Source of the DNA: Trileptium ribeirensis
Lineage: Eukaryota > Nematoda > Enoplea > Enoplida > Thoracostomopsidae
Reading direction: 5' to 3'
DNA length: 64,000 bases
NCBI GenBank assembly: GCA_030248225.1
Contig: JASANE010007192.1
Coordinates: 1 to 64,000, forward strand
Positions 10,668-21,326 of this stretch are shown here, one piece after another. How positions within the stretch are numbered: the stretch's first letter is position 1; each line of letters begins with the position of its first letter. The notes under the pieces are model-generated. The model was not told the origin of the DNA, ran no database searches, and was given only the letters and a program-made list of their open reading frames with translations. The translations under genes and the position numbers were made by a program.

Positions 10668-11215
10668 TAGAATCGAATAATTGTCGTAGCTCATGACACA
10701 TGGGTTGACGTTGTTGCATCCTTTGAGCAGCGTCTCCAAGCACTTCAGCCAAGACGTTGTGTAACGGAGTTATTGGCGCTTCACCTATTTTCTTGTAACC
10801 TAAGGTTAACACCTGGTCGTAGCCATAAACATTGAATACGATTCGTTTGCCTCTAGCGACATCTATTTGATGGGATTCGATGATGTTTTCAATTGTTCGT
10901 CAATGATTGCCGTTAGAACTCGGTCTAAACGCAGCTCGAACTGTATACACGGTTCTCTGTCGGCTAATGCTCGCTGAACGAAGTGATCAAAATCACCATT
11001 ATGTGGCTGCCACAGAAATCGATCATCTCGCAACATTTTCATTATTTCGTCGTCCGCACCGGCTAATTTTAGTCGGAAATGTGAAATTTCCATCTCTAGC
11101 GATGTAACTGGACTTTTTTGAGACTCAATACAATAGTTACTAATGGTTAAATAGGTTTTTAAACTCAGTGGGTGCCCTGGCACCACATCAACAACGTGAA
11201 CTGATATGATAATTT
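10640..11215 (-). pseudogene. Unknown protein downstream of BEL/Pao pol
   Basis: Two minus frames read as one protein-like sequence. The first (from about 11215, Met at 11186, ending 10863) includes LKTYLTISNYC, ISHFRLKLAGADDEIMKML, FLWQPHNGDFDHFVQRALAD and FELRLDRVLTAIIDEQL. A second frame continues with RGKRIVFNVYGYDQV, GYKKIGEAPITPLHNVLAEV and QRMQQRQPMCHELRQLFDS. The composition is that of a folded globular protein, yet I recognise no family. A frame change separates the parts near 10860, and the right inverted repeat of the 9963-10667 element interrupts the end. It lies between the pol stop (11385) and the SGNH gene. It may be an element-specific ORF, a captured host exon pair, or part of the same protein as the SGNH domain. 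Confidence 0.45.
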
Positions 11216-11384
11216 CTAAAATTGTATAAGTTGTCGGAAAAGTAACTATTGAATATTAATGTATATTTACATACACATATCGATTATAACGAGTTGGCAA
11301 TACATCGTTTATATAAACATTTATAAACAATGAAATACGATTACGATTGGTCTTTTTCAAGTCGCTACTCTGCATTGCTATGTA

Positions 11385-12865
11385 CTAGGAATGTCCTCCT
11401 CGATGAAACGTTGAGGTTGACGTACGCATTGACGCAAATGTTCAGGTCTTTTACGACCTGACGGAATCGGATCGTCGGTACTACGTGGGACTTCGAATCG
11501 CTTCTGTTGGCGAACGTTGTTTTCAACATCACTAGTATTCAGACCACCGGAATCGTTGTCAAAAACTATAGAAATGTTATGACTACCGTCATGCGATGAT
11601 GGTCAGGCTGTTTCGTTGTCACGGAATACACTGGGTATTGCAACGATCCCATTTCAAGAGGGTATAAAAGTTTCAGTGGTCGAGTAATAACACGACCGGA
11701 TGACAGTCTAAGTTTGACGGATCGAACTTTACCGTCAGAACACTGCACCAAGGTCTCAATCTTGCCGAGACGCCACTGTGCTCATGGCAGTGTGTCTTTT
11801 ATTTGGACAACTGATCCAACAGTCGGTTCTAAATACGCTTGGATTTCCTTGAGTCTTGTTCAAATGCTTTTCGCGTAAGCTGGTCAAATACCTTTGCTTC
11901 CTCTCATTCCAAAATTTAGTTGATATCGATTGAAGAACTTCCATCGATGAATGATTTTTTTCTGCAGTAGTCGTCGGGTGATTACTCGTCTCTTCGCCGT
12001 GATCGAAAACAGGAAGAGGTGGCTTTCGTATTTGACCAAGGAGATCAGCAGGACACAATTGAGTTGACTTTTCGTCTTCTTCGACGTACAGGAGTGGTCT
12101 GGGGTTAACGGTAGATGTTACTTCAGCTAGTACTGTTCTCAGCTTGTTCATTGACACGCATAAGCCGTCTAAGGTTTTCTTCAGAAACTTCTTGACAACT
12201 CCTACGAGTCGTTCGTAGAATCCTCCCATCCAGGGATTCATCTCTGGAATATTCTTCCATTCAATCCCGCTAGTAGTTAGAATATCGTCCAAGTCGTCGG
12301 TATGTGTCCGTTTTGACTACAGCTGTTTCATGGCGCTATCAACTGTCCCTTAGTTGAGTGCCGTTATCGGAAATTATGATTTTCGGGCAGCCGTAAATAA
12401 CAAAGAAACGGAGCAGAGCTAGATGAAATTCGTTAGAAGCTAGATTCTCGACGAGTTCAAGATGAACCGTTCGTGTTGTGGCACAGGTAAAAAGACAAAT
12501 CCAAACTTTCTGTATTTGGTCTACGGTCGTTTTCACTTCCAAAAATCCAAGGTAATCGATTCCTGTTGTCTCGAGCGGTTGTTGTGTTGTCACACCACAC
12601 GACAGGCAGGTAATGCTGATTGTTGTGGAGTCTTGAAGGGTCCTCCTTCAATCCGTCGACATGGGTGACACCCTCTGATGACCCTTTTTGCTTGACTGCG
12701 TCCTCGAGGCACCCAATATTGCTGGCGCAAAGTATGAAGTTTTTGAGCTGCACCTGCGTGGTGGCAGGACACGTGTGATTGATGAATTACCAGTCGAGTG
12801 AAATCGTGGTTCGTAGGAAGTAGAATCGTATTTCTAGCGTCATATGTCAGGTGGGAATTTTCCAA
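11385..12865 (-). pseudogene. BEL/Pao integrase and C-terminal pol domain
   Basis: In order: an H2C2 zinc-binding segment (HQSHVSCHHAGAAQKLH ... CHPC), then the catalytic core in shifted frames. GIDYLG carries the first Asp, ISDNGTQ the second, and GGFYERLV the Glu. A DUF5641-like segment (DGKVRSVKLRLSSGRVITRP, LKLLYPLE) and a basic tail follow, with the stop at 11385-11387. Integrase inserts the cDNA copy into chromosomes. Several frameshifts split it into at least four frames, so it is non-functional. The GxYERLV spacing and the following domain are characteristic of BEL/Pao rather than Gypsy elements. Confidence 0.85.
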
Positions 12866-14103
12866 TCGGCCTTCGCATCGTAGGATACACCCTTGTGATC
12901 TACGAAAACTTTCAGGAGATCCAGTTTTGATTTGGCCCTATGGACTCGATCAGGAAATCCCTCATGTTGTGTTCTCATTTCATGATACTTTCGAGCTTTT
13001 TGTAAATCGTCGACGGTCGAATAACCTAACTGTCTTTCTGTTGCTTTCAGATTAATGATGAAGCGTAGAACGTAAGCCGTGACGCCAAGTAATCGGGGCA
13101 GGGAAGAAAACTTGTCTACATTAAACACTGAACTGTCTCGTTCAGTTTCCGCAGTTAGTAATTGCAGTTCTAGCGTTGGGATTTCTACGAACTCTGGCGC
13201 AAGTGGTGATGTGACAAGGTTTTTCGGCCACGATGACTCAGGCTTGAGTATCCAAGACGGACCATGCCACCACTTTTCGTTTTTTGCAAATCATCGCAGC
13301 TACATCCACGGGTTGGTCTGTCAGCTGGATTGTCGTCAGTTGGTACGTACCGAAAACAAACATCTGAATATATTTTTATTCGTTTGATGCAATTCTCGGC
13401 AAATTTCGTGGCTAGTTTGTGTTTTTCCAACCAATAGTGGACACACTGTGTATTGATCCATACAAACTTTTTGTAGATAGGCACTCAGAGGAGACATTCA
13501 ACAAACTGCAATAGGTTATTTCCAAGGTCTACTGCAATTAGTTCCAGTCTTGGAATCGTTTGCTCAGGTTTTTATCGGAGCTAGTCGTGCTCTTGACATC
13601 AGTCAATGACTTATCACATCTGAATTAGACTTGCTAAGATGGTAAGCTACAGCAGCTGCTGCTCTAGCCGACACATCACAAAAAACGTGTAAATCAAATG
13701 TATCATCATCCGAATGATGAATGAACCTTGGAATTTCGATATGGGATATCTTTGCAAATTCTACCAGAAGTTTGGTCCATCGAGCAGCTATGTCTTGTAT
13801 AATGTCCTCCCAAGCTAGCTGTTGTTTCCACAAATGCTGTATGAACAGCTTTCCATTGATCGTCACAGAACTGACCCACCCACAAGGGTCGTAAATTTGA
13901 GCCACTTTCAGGACAATTACTCGTTTCGTCAGGTCGACGATAGTTGAAGACGACTCGTGTGGAATGCTTTTGCATTTCAACAGGTCTTTTTCGCAGTTCC
14001 ACCTGATCCCCAACACTTTCTGCTTAACTGATTTTCCAGAACCATGGGGAGTAAATTCAGTACGAACTACTTGGGAATTGGCATAGAATTCTTGCAAGTT
14101 CAT
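12866..14103 (-). pseudogene. BEL/Pao pol: connection (A17) region and RNase H
   Basis: The frame 14103-13603 shows KVLGIRWNCEKD, LTKRVIVLKVAQIYDPCGWV and GKLFIQHLWKQQLAWED, the hallmark of the BEL/Pao segment annotated as peptidase A17. The RNase H side follows with HVFCDVSARAAAAVAYHL and, in another frame (13484-13185), FRYVPTDDNPADRPTRG. A further frame (13128-12847) has KFSSLPRLLGVTAYVLRFI, the usual link to integrase. RNase H degrades the RNA template during cDNA synthesis. Frameshifts separate these pieces. Confidence 0.85.
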
Positions 14104-14804
14104 CTACGCAGAATTAAACAATTGTTTGGCTTCGTGATAATGATGTATAGTACGCTGTTCGGAATTTTCGCCAGTGACAACATTGTCAACATAGATATTT
14201 TGTCGAATTCTTTCGGCAGTGTCACTCTTGTTTCGGCGAAGATGTTCGTCGATCGTCGCGCTCAACAAGAATGGACTCGATACAGCACCAAAAAATACAC
14301 TAGTGAATCGCCAAGTCATGACATTTTCGGGAGTCACGAGTTTCGTTTTATTTTTTGACCCAAAGGAATCGTGACTCGTTCCGTGTCTTGAAGTATGACT
14401 TGCAGAAACGCTTTTTCAATATCGCTGGTCAAAACAACGCGGTGTATGCGGAATCTCAACAAGAGACAGCATAGATCGTCGAGAATAACAGGGATACGCA
14501 GCAAACAATCGTTTAAGTCCGGCACGCCCTTCTTCGTTTTTGCAGAAGCATCATACACCACTCTGACTTTCGTGGTGTTTCGCGATGGTGATATTACAAG
14601 TTGATGTGGCAAGTAATATACTATACCACTGGGTTTTGCAGGCGCTAGCTCGATTATTCCTTTTTGAAACTGTTGTTGAATAATGTTGTCGTATTCATTC
14701 GACAAGTTGCTATCCCGCTGCAGCCGCTTAAGGTTGAATGTAGTCGACCGTACGCCAAACCAAAGTTGTCTGGTAAATTTGGTTCTTTCGTTCTCCATGG
14801 CCAC
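14104..14804 (-). pseudogene. BEL/Pao reverse transcriptase core
   Basis: The first frame (14804-14334) carries YYLPHQLVISPSRNTTKVRV followed by VYDASAKTKKGVPDLNDCL and the first catalytic Asp in SDIEKAFLQV. The second frame (14337-14104) has TWRFTSVFFGAVSSPFLLSA, ATIDEHL and the catalytic-loop motif YVDNV, where Asn replaces the second Asp of the usual YxDD. A frameshift separates the two. YVDN is, to my recollection, seen in some BEL/Pao lineages, so it may be lineage-specific rather than a knockout. Confidence 0.88.
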
Positions 14805-15559
14805 GCGACATGGTATCGCCCGTCATGAAATTTGATCGTTTGTTGAAAATATGACAGGGCTTCCTGATCTCTTGACGAGATGTTTTCGGTTTTCTTAAAA
14901 CCAATGTCCTCGATTCGCCAAAACTGCTTGATATCAAATCTATCATCAACTGCAGGTTCACTCGGTCGCAGTAGAACTAACATGTTCTCTGGAATATCAG
15001 CATCAGCCTCATTTGTGGGCATCGTCCCGGCTGAGTGACAACCAAGTCTTGATGGCACAAAGAGCAACCCGGGTTTACATGTAATTGCATCTGTAGTAGA
15101 CACAAAATTGCAGTACTCATCACTACCAATCAGCACATCCATATGTAGGTCCGCTGGCATCGCTTTGAGAGGTTCGGCCACTGCCAAACTTTTGACCACA
15201 GAATATTGATTTTCGTCGATAGGATGCCGATGGACCGGATACGATATCACGAGTGTCACTATAGCCACCACAGGTTGAACAGTGCCATCCTTACAATTCA
15301 CATCAAAACGAACTCGTTTGGTTTGCATGGTTGTCCTTTTATTGGAACCAAATCGTCCAACTGAGACAAACGCGGAACCCGAACTCTGCAACCCGAGTTT
15401 GTTGCGAATATTTTCAGTTACGTATGACCGAGAACTGCCATCATCCATTAGGCAGCGCCCTTCCACAGATCTACTGTCGACAGGATTTTTCATGGTTGCT
15501 ACTGCTGTTTTTAGATGAACAACATCTCTTTGTCCACAAGTTTGCTCGGCTAGAGTCAC
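14654..15559 (-). pseudogene. BEL/Pao aspartic protease (DUF1758-like) and link to RT
   Basis: An open frame of 301 codons. LKTAVATMKN leads to the active-site region CLMDDGSSRSYVT, where retropepsins usually have D-S/T-G and this copy has DDGS. It continues with VDVLIGSDEYC-like MDVLIGSDEYC, then the linker DIKQFWRIEDIGF, SRDQEALSYFQQTIKF and DNFGLAYGRLHSTL, the conserved BEL/Pao lead-in to RT. The last part leaves the RT frame through a frameshift near 14760. The protease cuts the gag-pol polyprotein. Confidence 0.8.
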
Positions 15560-15615
15560 TGTGGTCGCAGTTCGTAGCGATGTCGATTCATCACCACGAC
15601 TAATTGTCGTGTTGT

Positions 15616-15925
15616 TAAATATATTTAATGAGACTGTGGCCGCTGGTTACGATATAGGGCAATCAAGAAGTCTGACTTACAACAAGAAATTTTTTAAACA
15701 TTTGGTTATACTAGCAACCACATGACTGTGGCCGCGGGTTACGATATAGGTGCAATCAAGAAGTCTGACTTACAACAAGAAATTTTTTAAACATTTGGTT
15801 ATACTAGCAACCACATTAAATATATTTAATGAGACTGTGGCCGCGGGTTACGATATAGGGCAATCAAGAAGTCTGACTTACAACAAGAAATTTTTTAAAC
15901 ATTTGGTTATACTAGCAACCACATT
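15616..15925. repeat. Three tandem copies of a ~92-bp unit at the gag/protease junction
   Basis: The unit GACTGTGGCCGCGGGTTACG... through CTAGCAACCACAT occurs at 15632, 15724 and 15833. A spacer TAAATATATTTAATGA precedes units one and three. The copies differ at only a few positions, so the duplication is much younger than the LTR pair. Each carries a stop in the gag-pol frame. Confidence 0.9.
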
Positions 15926-16246
15926 ACGCAATCTAGCATTCCTCGTTGGTTTGCCAAATTTTCCGTAACACAGACTACAATGATGTCCGGGTTTGTTGCA
16001 GAATAGACAAGGACGTGTCAAATGCTGACACTCATCACGACGATTTGTCGCAGGTCTAAGACAAATGAAACAAATTTTCGATGTCTGGTTAGACAACACA
16101 AGCAATCGATCATCAGTGGTGGGGTGCGTTTGACATTCTGAATGTCTATGTCCCGTTTGTGAACAGTATATACACGCTGCTCGATTCGATGAATTCTGGG
16201 GTTTTGAATTTCTGTTATCAGGAACCGCCAGTGTTGATGTCGTCAA
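15926..16246 (-). pseudogene. BEL/Pao gag C-terminus with zinc knuckles
   Basis: Contains CIYCSQTGHRHSEC and CLFCNKPGHHCSLC, both of the CX2CX4HX4C nucleocapsid type, and between them a CFICLRPATNRRDEC segment typical of BEL/Pao gag. These knuckles bind the genomic RNA during particle assembly. The frame runs into the tandem repeat at 15616-15925. Confidence 0.85.
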
Positions 16247-16260
16247 GTTTCGTTTATTAC

Positions 16261-17522
16261 TTACATGTCCAGAATTCCTATTGGTGCACTCGGTCTTGCG
16301 ACCTGAATTCGACTTTTGACTACTAAAACTTTACCCATTTCACGAGCTTTCAAGTCTGCCCGTAGCCATTGGCGAAGGTTAGCTAGAGACCATTGCCCGT
16401 CGTTTTTCTCGCAAAGTTTGATTGACATGTACATTGGCAATTTGCACAGTATGATAGGAACGAAAACAGCTGAAAACGTTGCCTCTTCCAAGTCAAGAGC
16501 AATCAGTGACCGTATGTGCATCTCACATTTATCGTAAACTGACTGTACGTCAGACAAGCTATTGGACTTCGCAGGTGCTATTCCAATCAGTGCTTGGAAT
16601 TGTGCAAACTGGGCCTGTTGCTTATCCCCATACATGTCGGCAGGGGGGGTAGGGGGTAACCCCCCCTGAGGTCCGGACCCCTCCTCCGAGGCCGAAATGC
16701 CAGGGGGGTAACCCCCTGAAGGGGTTTGGCCCAAAATATGAGCTCCGAAAATTAGGTAACGAATAAATGCTTCGAAAAGGGTTTGTATTTGAATAATTTT
16801 TCAGCAAAAAGTGCACTCAGCGAAACAGCGAAAAATGTGGCTGCGAGGACCAAAAAAAAGGTCCACACGACTAACCCCCCTAGAAAAATTTGGCCGGCCA
16901 TGACCGACCGCTGACATGTATGCTTATCCCCAAACCTCTCATGCAACGCATCAATTACATGATTGTAATTGTCGGATGACAGGGTATAGCTTTTAGCTAG
17001 TGCTAATGCCTCATCTAAGATAACCTATCAAATAACTGAATTTTTCGACGGGCGTCATAGCATTATTATTGTGAATAGCTGCGCTATAAACATCCCAAAA
17101 ATGTGCCATTCAAGTGGGTGCCTCCAAACGCCGCCATTTTAAACTTCGGTAAACGTATTGAATTGGTAGAAGTAACCTTTGGTTGATTCGTACTACTCGA
17201 CCTGAAAGGACCTGGTCTTTCAGTGTATGAAAACAGTACTTCTTTAATTTCTGCAATGTTACTCAGCACAACATGATTGTACTTTTCTGCATCAAGTATG
17301 TCTTTATCAAGACTGTCGTCGATCAACAACGACTGAACGTCGTTATCAGCTTGGTATAGCCGGCTAAGGCTATGCTGCAATCTTTGTCGAGTCGCACGCA
17401 TATTTGGACATTCCTGCATCAATTCCTGCATCGCCCTGTAAGATCCCTTTTACTCTATTAACCTCGCCAGTAACGGTAGCTCGAATTCCACTTCGTTGTT
17501 CCGTCTTGCTCGACGAAGCCAT
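16261..17522 (-). pseudogene. BEL/Pao gag, interrupted by a MITE
   Basis: The start Met at 17522 begins MASSSKTEQRSGIRATVTGE, a gag-like N-terminus. A frame change leads to MRATRQRLQHSLSRLYQADN and DAEKYNHVVLSNIAEI, a coiled-coil-like segment, then RLPKFKMAAFGG, the BEL/Pao gag LPK-FGG motif. Further frame changes lead to ALALAKSYTLSSDNYNHVID and the segment up to 16932, where a 290-bp MITE splits the gene. After it the frame resumes (QQAQFAQFQALIGIAPAKSN through RQWLRADLKAREMGK). Gag forms the particle shell. Confidence 0.82.
16631..16920. mobile_element. 290-bp GC-hairpin MITE inserted in gag
   Basis: Flanked by exact 12-bp direct repeats TGCTTATCCCCA at 16619-16630 and 16921-16932, and bounded by short inverted ends TACATGTCGGC / TACATGTCAGC. 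The interior has stacked G and C runs able to fold. Removing it restores gag reading across the junction. A 9-12 bp target duplication is in the range of Mutator-like elements, though the class is not proven. Confidence 0.85.
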
Positions 17523-17583
17523 AATTACTCGGAACTGCATGAAAAACGTAAACCTGAATGAAACCGCAAAAATCAAGGTCACA

Positions 17584-17597
17584 GGTCCGAGGGACCA
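17584..17597 (-). other. Primer-binding site of the BEL/Pao element
   Basis: Directly after the ACA end of the 5' LTR, the minus strand reads TGGTCCCTCGGACC. It begins with TGG, the complement of a tRNA 3' CCA, as expected for a minus-strand primer site. The priming tRNA was not identified. Confidence 0.7.
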
Positions 17598-17809
17598 TGT
17601 AGGAAAAATCTAAACTCCTAATCGTTCGTACTATTTCGAGATGTTGAACACAAATCACACGACGCCGTTCAACTCTTTATATGAAAAACACAAACATTCC
17701 CTCTAACTATTAACAAACTGAAACGCTCTCTCGTCACAGAAAAACCGTATAACGGCAGAATTCTCTAGCTGCCTCCTGAAACATTTGCATATATCTCGCT
17801 GTAGCTACA
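17598..17809 (-). repeat. 5' LTR of the BEL/Pao element
   Basis: 212 bp, begins TGTAGCTACAGCG on the minus strand and ends CCTACA. It pairs with 8444-8655. Transcription of the element would start here and run leftward. Confidence 0.88.
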
Positions 17810-19340
17810 GCTGTCACCAGAAAATTTCAACTTGGGAGCACCCACGCACTTTGAAGATCAAATAAATATGTGACCAGATCACAGCATGTTGAGAAATTAT
17901 TGCTGCAATTATAAACTGAAAGAAACAATTTTAAACCCCAGTGCCCTCCCACGCGCCCATTCACTCCAATCCCCCGTGGCCGCGCCTCGGAACCGTACAC
18001 TTAAAATTTCATTTTGTCTGGTGGTTTTATATGTATCAAAAGTCTCTTTATGTTTAAAATTGTAGAAAACCATCGTCGAATCTTCGCTTATGCCATAGAG
18101 TCGGATGTCGTGGACCCAGAAGTAATGTGGATATTATGACATAGTTTTTCAGACTACGAATTATTACTTAGCTAGGGGGAAAAATATATGATGACGATTT
18201 AGTATGTACTGCTAAGGGTTACCAGGCTACCAGGGGATTCCAGGTCCAAACCCGTCCCAAAACCCAAACATTTCCAAAAACCCGGGATGGATCACCGAAT
18301 TCTTTATCATACTCCTCCCTCCCTTCTACGTCCTTGGGTTTTTGTTTTTGCTTGTTTTCGCGTTTTGTTTTGTTTACGTGCTAATTTGCATAATTAGCAC
18401 TTGTATTTGTTAGTAGCTAGCATGTGTTAGCTTCTCTTTAGTTCAGTTTAGTCAGTCTAGGATCAGCTGTCGTAGAGTTTGGTGACCTCTGCTAATAGGA
18501 ATAGTGGGCTACAACTCTAGAATTCGGTTTTTGTTACTTCGACAAGCTTTTCGATTAGATATAGTCGATATACAACTGTTCGACATTTTATTATTAGTTT
18601 TGTTTTTGGTTCTATGCTTACATAGCAATACGCTGCATTGTTTAAATTCTTTGAAACCGTTTTTGGTTTACCTCTAGATTTGATAACGACTTTTTACTTA
18701 ATGGTTTACAGCCTTCAACGGTTTTTGAATTTTATGGCTTTGATGGACGAATGCCGTTTGTAAGTGAATACCTCTGCCTAGCATCTAGTCTGGTAATAGT
18801 AACAAACTTGGTAAATTATAAACCTGGTCTTGTAAAATTAACGTTGAGCCAAGGCATACTACACAAATAAGTATTTACTACTTTATTAACTTATATTATT
18901 CCTATTGGTTTTCCCAAACAAAAACCCTGAGCTAACAAGAGCGTTAACTAACCATAACCGTATTTCAAATAACACGCGCCTTGCTGATCTATCCGGCAGC
19001 GGGAACGTTAACATAAGGAACCTAACTAGTGTAATTCTAAGTAACAGGATAAGGTGATCAAATAAACATTCGAGTCGATCCGTCCGGCGGCTACGTACCA
19101 ACCTCAAAAGAGGAAAGCATAAGGAAGTATTAGAGTTAATCTAAGGCAAAGGTTAAGGTATTCAAGTAAACGTGCGGACCGATCTGTCCGGCGGTCTCGT
19201 ACAGATCCCACAAGAGGACAACAATCACAAGTACTAGATTACTTATTCAGAATAATTATGCGCTCAAACTTGAGACTGAGGAATAAGCAAGGCTCACTCA
19301 GGTAAAGTCGAAGTGAAACAAATTGGAGTTACACCAAAAC
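17810..19340. other. Stretch between the LTR retrotransposon and the LINE
   Basis: No gene recognised. The part from about 18300 may be the upstream portion of the LINE leader, since it carries CCGGCGG-type motifs (19080-19190) that also occur, diverged, in the inverted copy. Boundaries cannot be fixed by eye. Confidence 0.35.
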
Positions 19341-20690
19341 CTAACAGGGTGTCTCGACCGAGTGGCAAAATTTATCCGACATCAATAAGTTCCAAATGGT
19401 AGAAGTATCTATAGTGGAAAGGTATAAGTGGCTCAAAGTTATTTTGTGTTGTTTTATTGGGGTAGGGGTTGGATGGGGGATTTTTCATTATGTCGGCTGT
19501 CGGCATTAAAAAGGGGACGGGATTCGTCACCGAACTATTGCGAGGTTCGAGGTGTGGCCAGTAGTGTGCCGGTGAGACGCTTGATATGGCACGCGTCTTT
19601 CTTTCGTGAGCGATACTGGTGCTCTATATTTTGCGTTGCAGCGTGATCTTGCTCGGCTCTACGTGCTCCAGAAAGTTGGTCAACAGACACGGATGTAGAA
19701 TGTTTATTTCCAATTATAAACTGTTAAGCACGATAACACCGTTGTCCACTTGTGCACTGCTTTTGACAACCGTGTCTGAATATATATTCTCCTCTGTGCT
19801 CCGTTTAAAAAGTCTCGGCACCGTTCTTTTGTATCGTATTTTAGCTCACACAGACTCACGCTAATTTATCGATACCGTTACTTGATCGCTTGTTATCAAA
19901 ACGACAGTACTTTCCGTTAGTATTGAATTGCTTTCAGCTAACGGTTATACACCACCGGTTTTCTTGCACAGTCTGACTTTATTATTGCACAGTCTGACGT
20001 TTCACTTTCGTTGTGCACTTTGACCACTGAGTTCGGTACTCTTGACAATCCCTATCTAACACTTTAGTTCTTAAGGTAAGTTAAGGCTACCGTCTGCTTT
20101 ACCTATCCCTTATACTTAAATTATCGAAATTATTGTTTAAGGGTTAGCGATAGTGATTGGGGTTTAACTTTATCTGTTACGTTACTACGTTAGGGTTTTA
20201 ACACAACACGCTCCCGGAAGGCGAGTGCACCATGCGATTATGTAATTACCTCAACCTAAGCCTTAGATGTACGCTAATAGTGCCAGTTATATTACACAGG
20301 CCGGCACCGGACGGCTGTCAGACCACGTTATTAAAACTGTACAGTAGCGGTGGACTACTATGCAGATGAAGTTTGCTCAGTGTATGCTCCCGCACGGATG
20401 ACGATACTGGGATTTAGGTAAGATGCTCAAGTTTTTGGTCGTCCGAACCAGTCCCCTTACTCGCCCGGTCTACTCAAGAATAATGCTCCCACGCCGACGA
20501 CACCGGGCGGCTGCCAGACGATGCAGTTACACTACTAATATTTTCGAGACCCACCTGCACTCTCGCCCTGATTACCACTCACTCGGCACAGAGGGGCCGA
20601 AATTTTTAAAGTATTAATAAACATAGTACGTTGCTATTTGTTTATCGCCCCTAGTAAGCCTTATTGCCACTGTTCACTATTTTTCTTGAG
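19340..20690 (+). repeat. LINE leader region, forward arm of a large inverted repeat
   Basis: About 1.35 kb directly upstream of LINE ORF1 that matches the reverse complement of about 25270-26650. Shared blocks include GTCGGCTGTCGGCATTAA with GGGACGGGATTCGT, CCTAAGCCTTAGATGTACG, GTCAGACCACGTTATTAAAA, and CACCTGCACTCTCGCCCTG. It is probably the 5' untranslated or promoter region of the LINE (inference). Confidence 0.7.
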
Positions 20691-20804
20691 AAAAGCAATA
20701 TTACTAAGTAAATAATAGCTGGGTAGGGTTACTTATTTGTGCCGCTGATCACAGTTCTTCCTTCGCCCTAGACCCTTTTTCACTCTGATCCGTAAAACGC
20801 GCAA

Positions 20805-21326
20805 ATGCACAAAGCTAACTTAATGGTGTTTCGTCTTGCTGATGACGGTAATGACGCTGCCACTTTCGACGACCTAATGACAACAACTCGGACTACCAAA
20901 AGTGATTACAAAGTTGTTAGCATTACGCATGTCGGGAAACCAATAATTCCTGATGTAAGCATCCCCAATTCAGTAAGGAAGCATCGGCCGCTGAAGGTGG
21001 TATTGGAAACTACAGAACAAAAGCATCAAATCCTTCATAATTGTCACAACCTAGCCTTATGCACTGATGAGCGATTCTCTCATGTTAGCATCAAACCTGA
21101 TTTGACTCCTATCCAGGGAGCAGCAGACCAAAAGTTGTATCTTGAGTTTAAAAGTCGTAAAGATAGTGGGGTAGCTGTAGTCTTATTTCGCGGCAAAATT
21201 ATGTTGAAAAGTGAGCTACCGCGTCGACGTGGTGTTCAACAGCTCATTCTAAATGGGCAGCACTGCCATGTTGCACTGCCACAATCGACTGCCACACTAG
21301 GCCCAAACGCGTTGCAGGGTCAGTAG
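20805..21326 (+). pseudogene. LINE ORF1 protein (CR1/L2-like)
   Basis: 173 open codons. NLMVFRLADDGND, then RPLKVVLETTEQKHQIL, FSHVSIKPDLTPIQ and LFRGKIMLKSEL follow the usual order of LINE ORF1 RNA-binding proteins (N-I/V-V-F-x-L; R-P-L-K-V; I-x-P-D-L-T; G-K-I). Such proteins coat the LINE RNA and chaperone priming. The frame is intact, but the element is otherwise broken. It sits just after the leader and about 0.55 kb before the endonuclease. Confidence 0.7.

Larger units (their letters stand above)
8444..17809 (-). mobile_element. BEL/Pao LTR retrotransposon with an extra SGNH-bearing third region
   Basis: Whole element, about 9.4 kb, read right to left: 5' LTR (17598-17809), primer-binding site, gag, zinc knuckles, DUF1758-type aspartic protease, RT, A17/RNase H region, integrase and C-terminal pol domain (stop at 11385-11387). 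A further 2.7 kb then reaches the 3' LTR (8444-8655). The LTRs differ at about 16 of 212 positions by my alignment, so the insertion is old. Gag and pol carry many frameshifts, a 290-bp MITE insertion and a tandem triplication, so it is defective. No matching target duplication is visible at the outer ends (GCAGGA left, GCTGTC right). The third region could be the element's own cargo or a later insertion. Confidence 0.85.
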
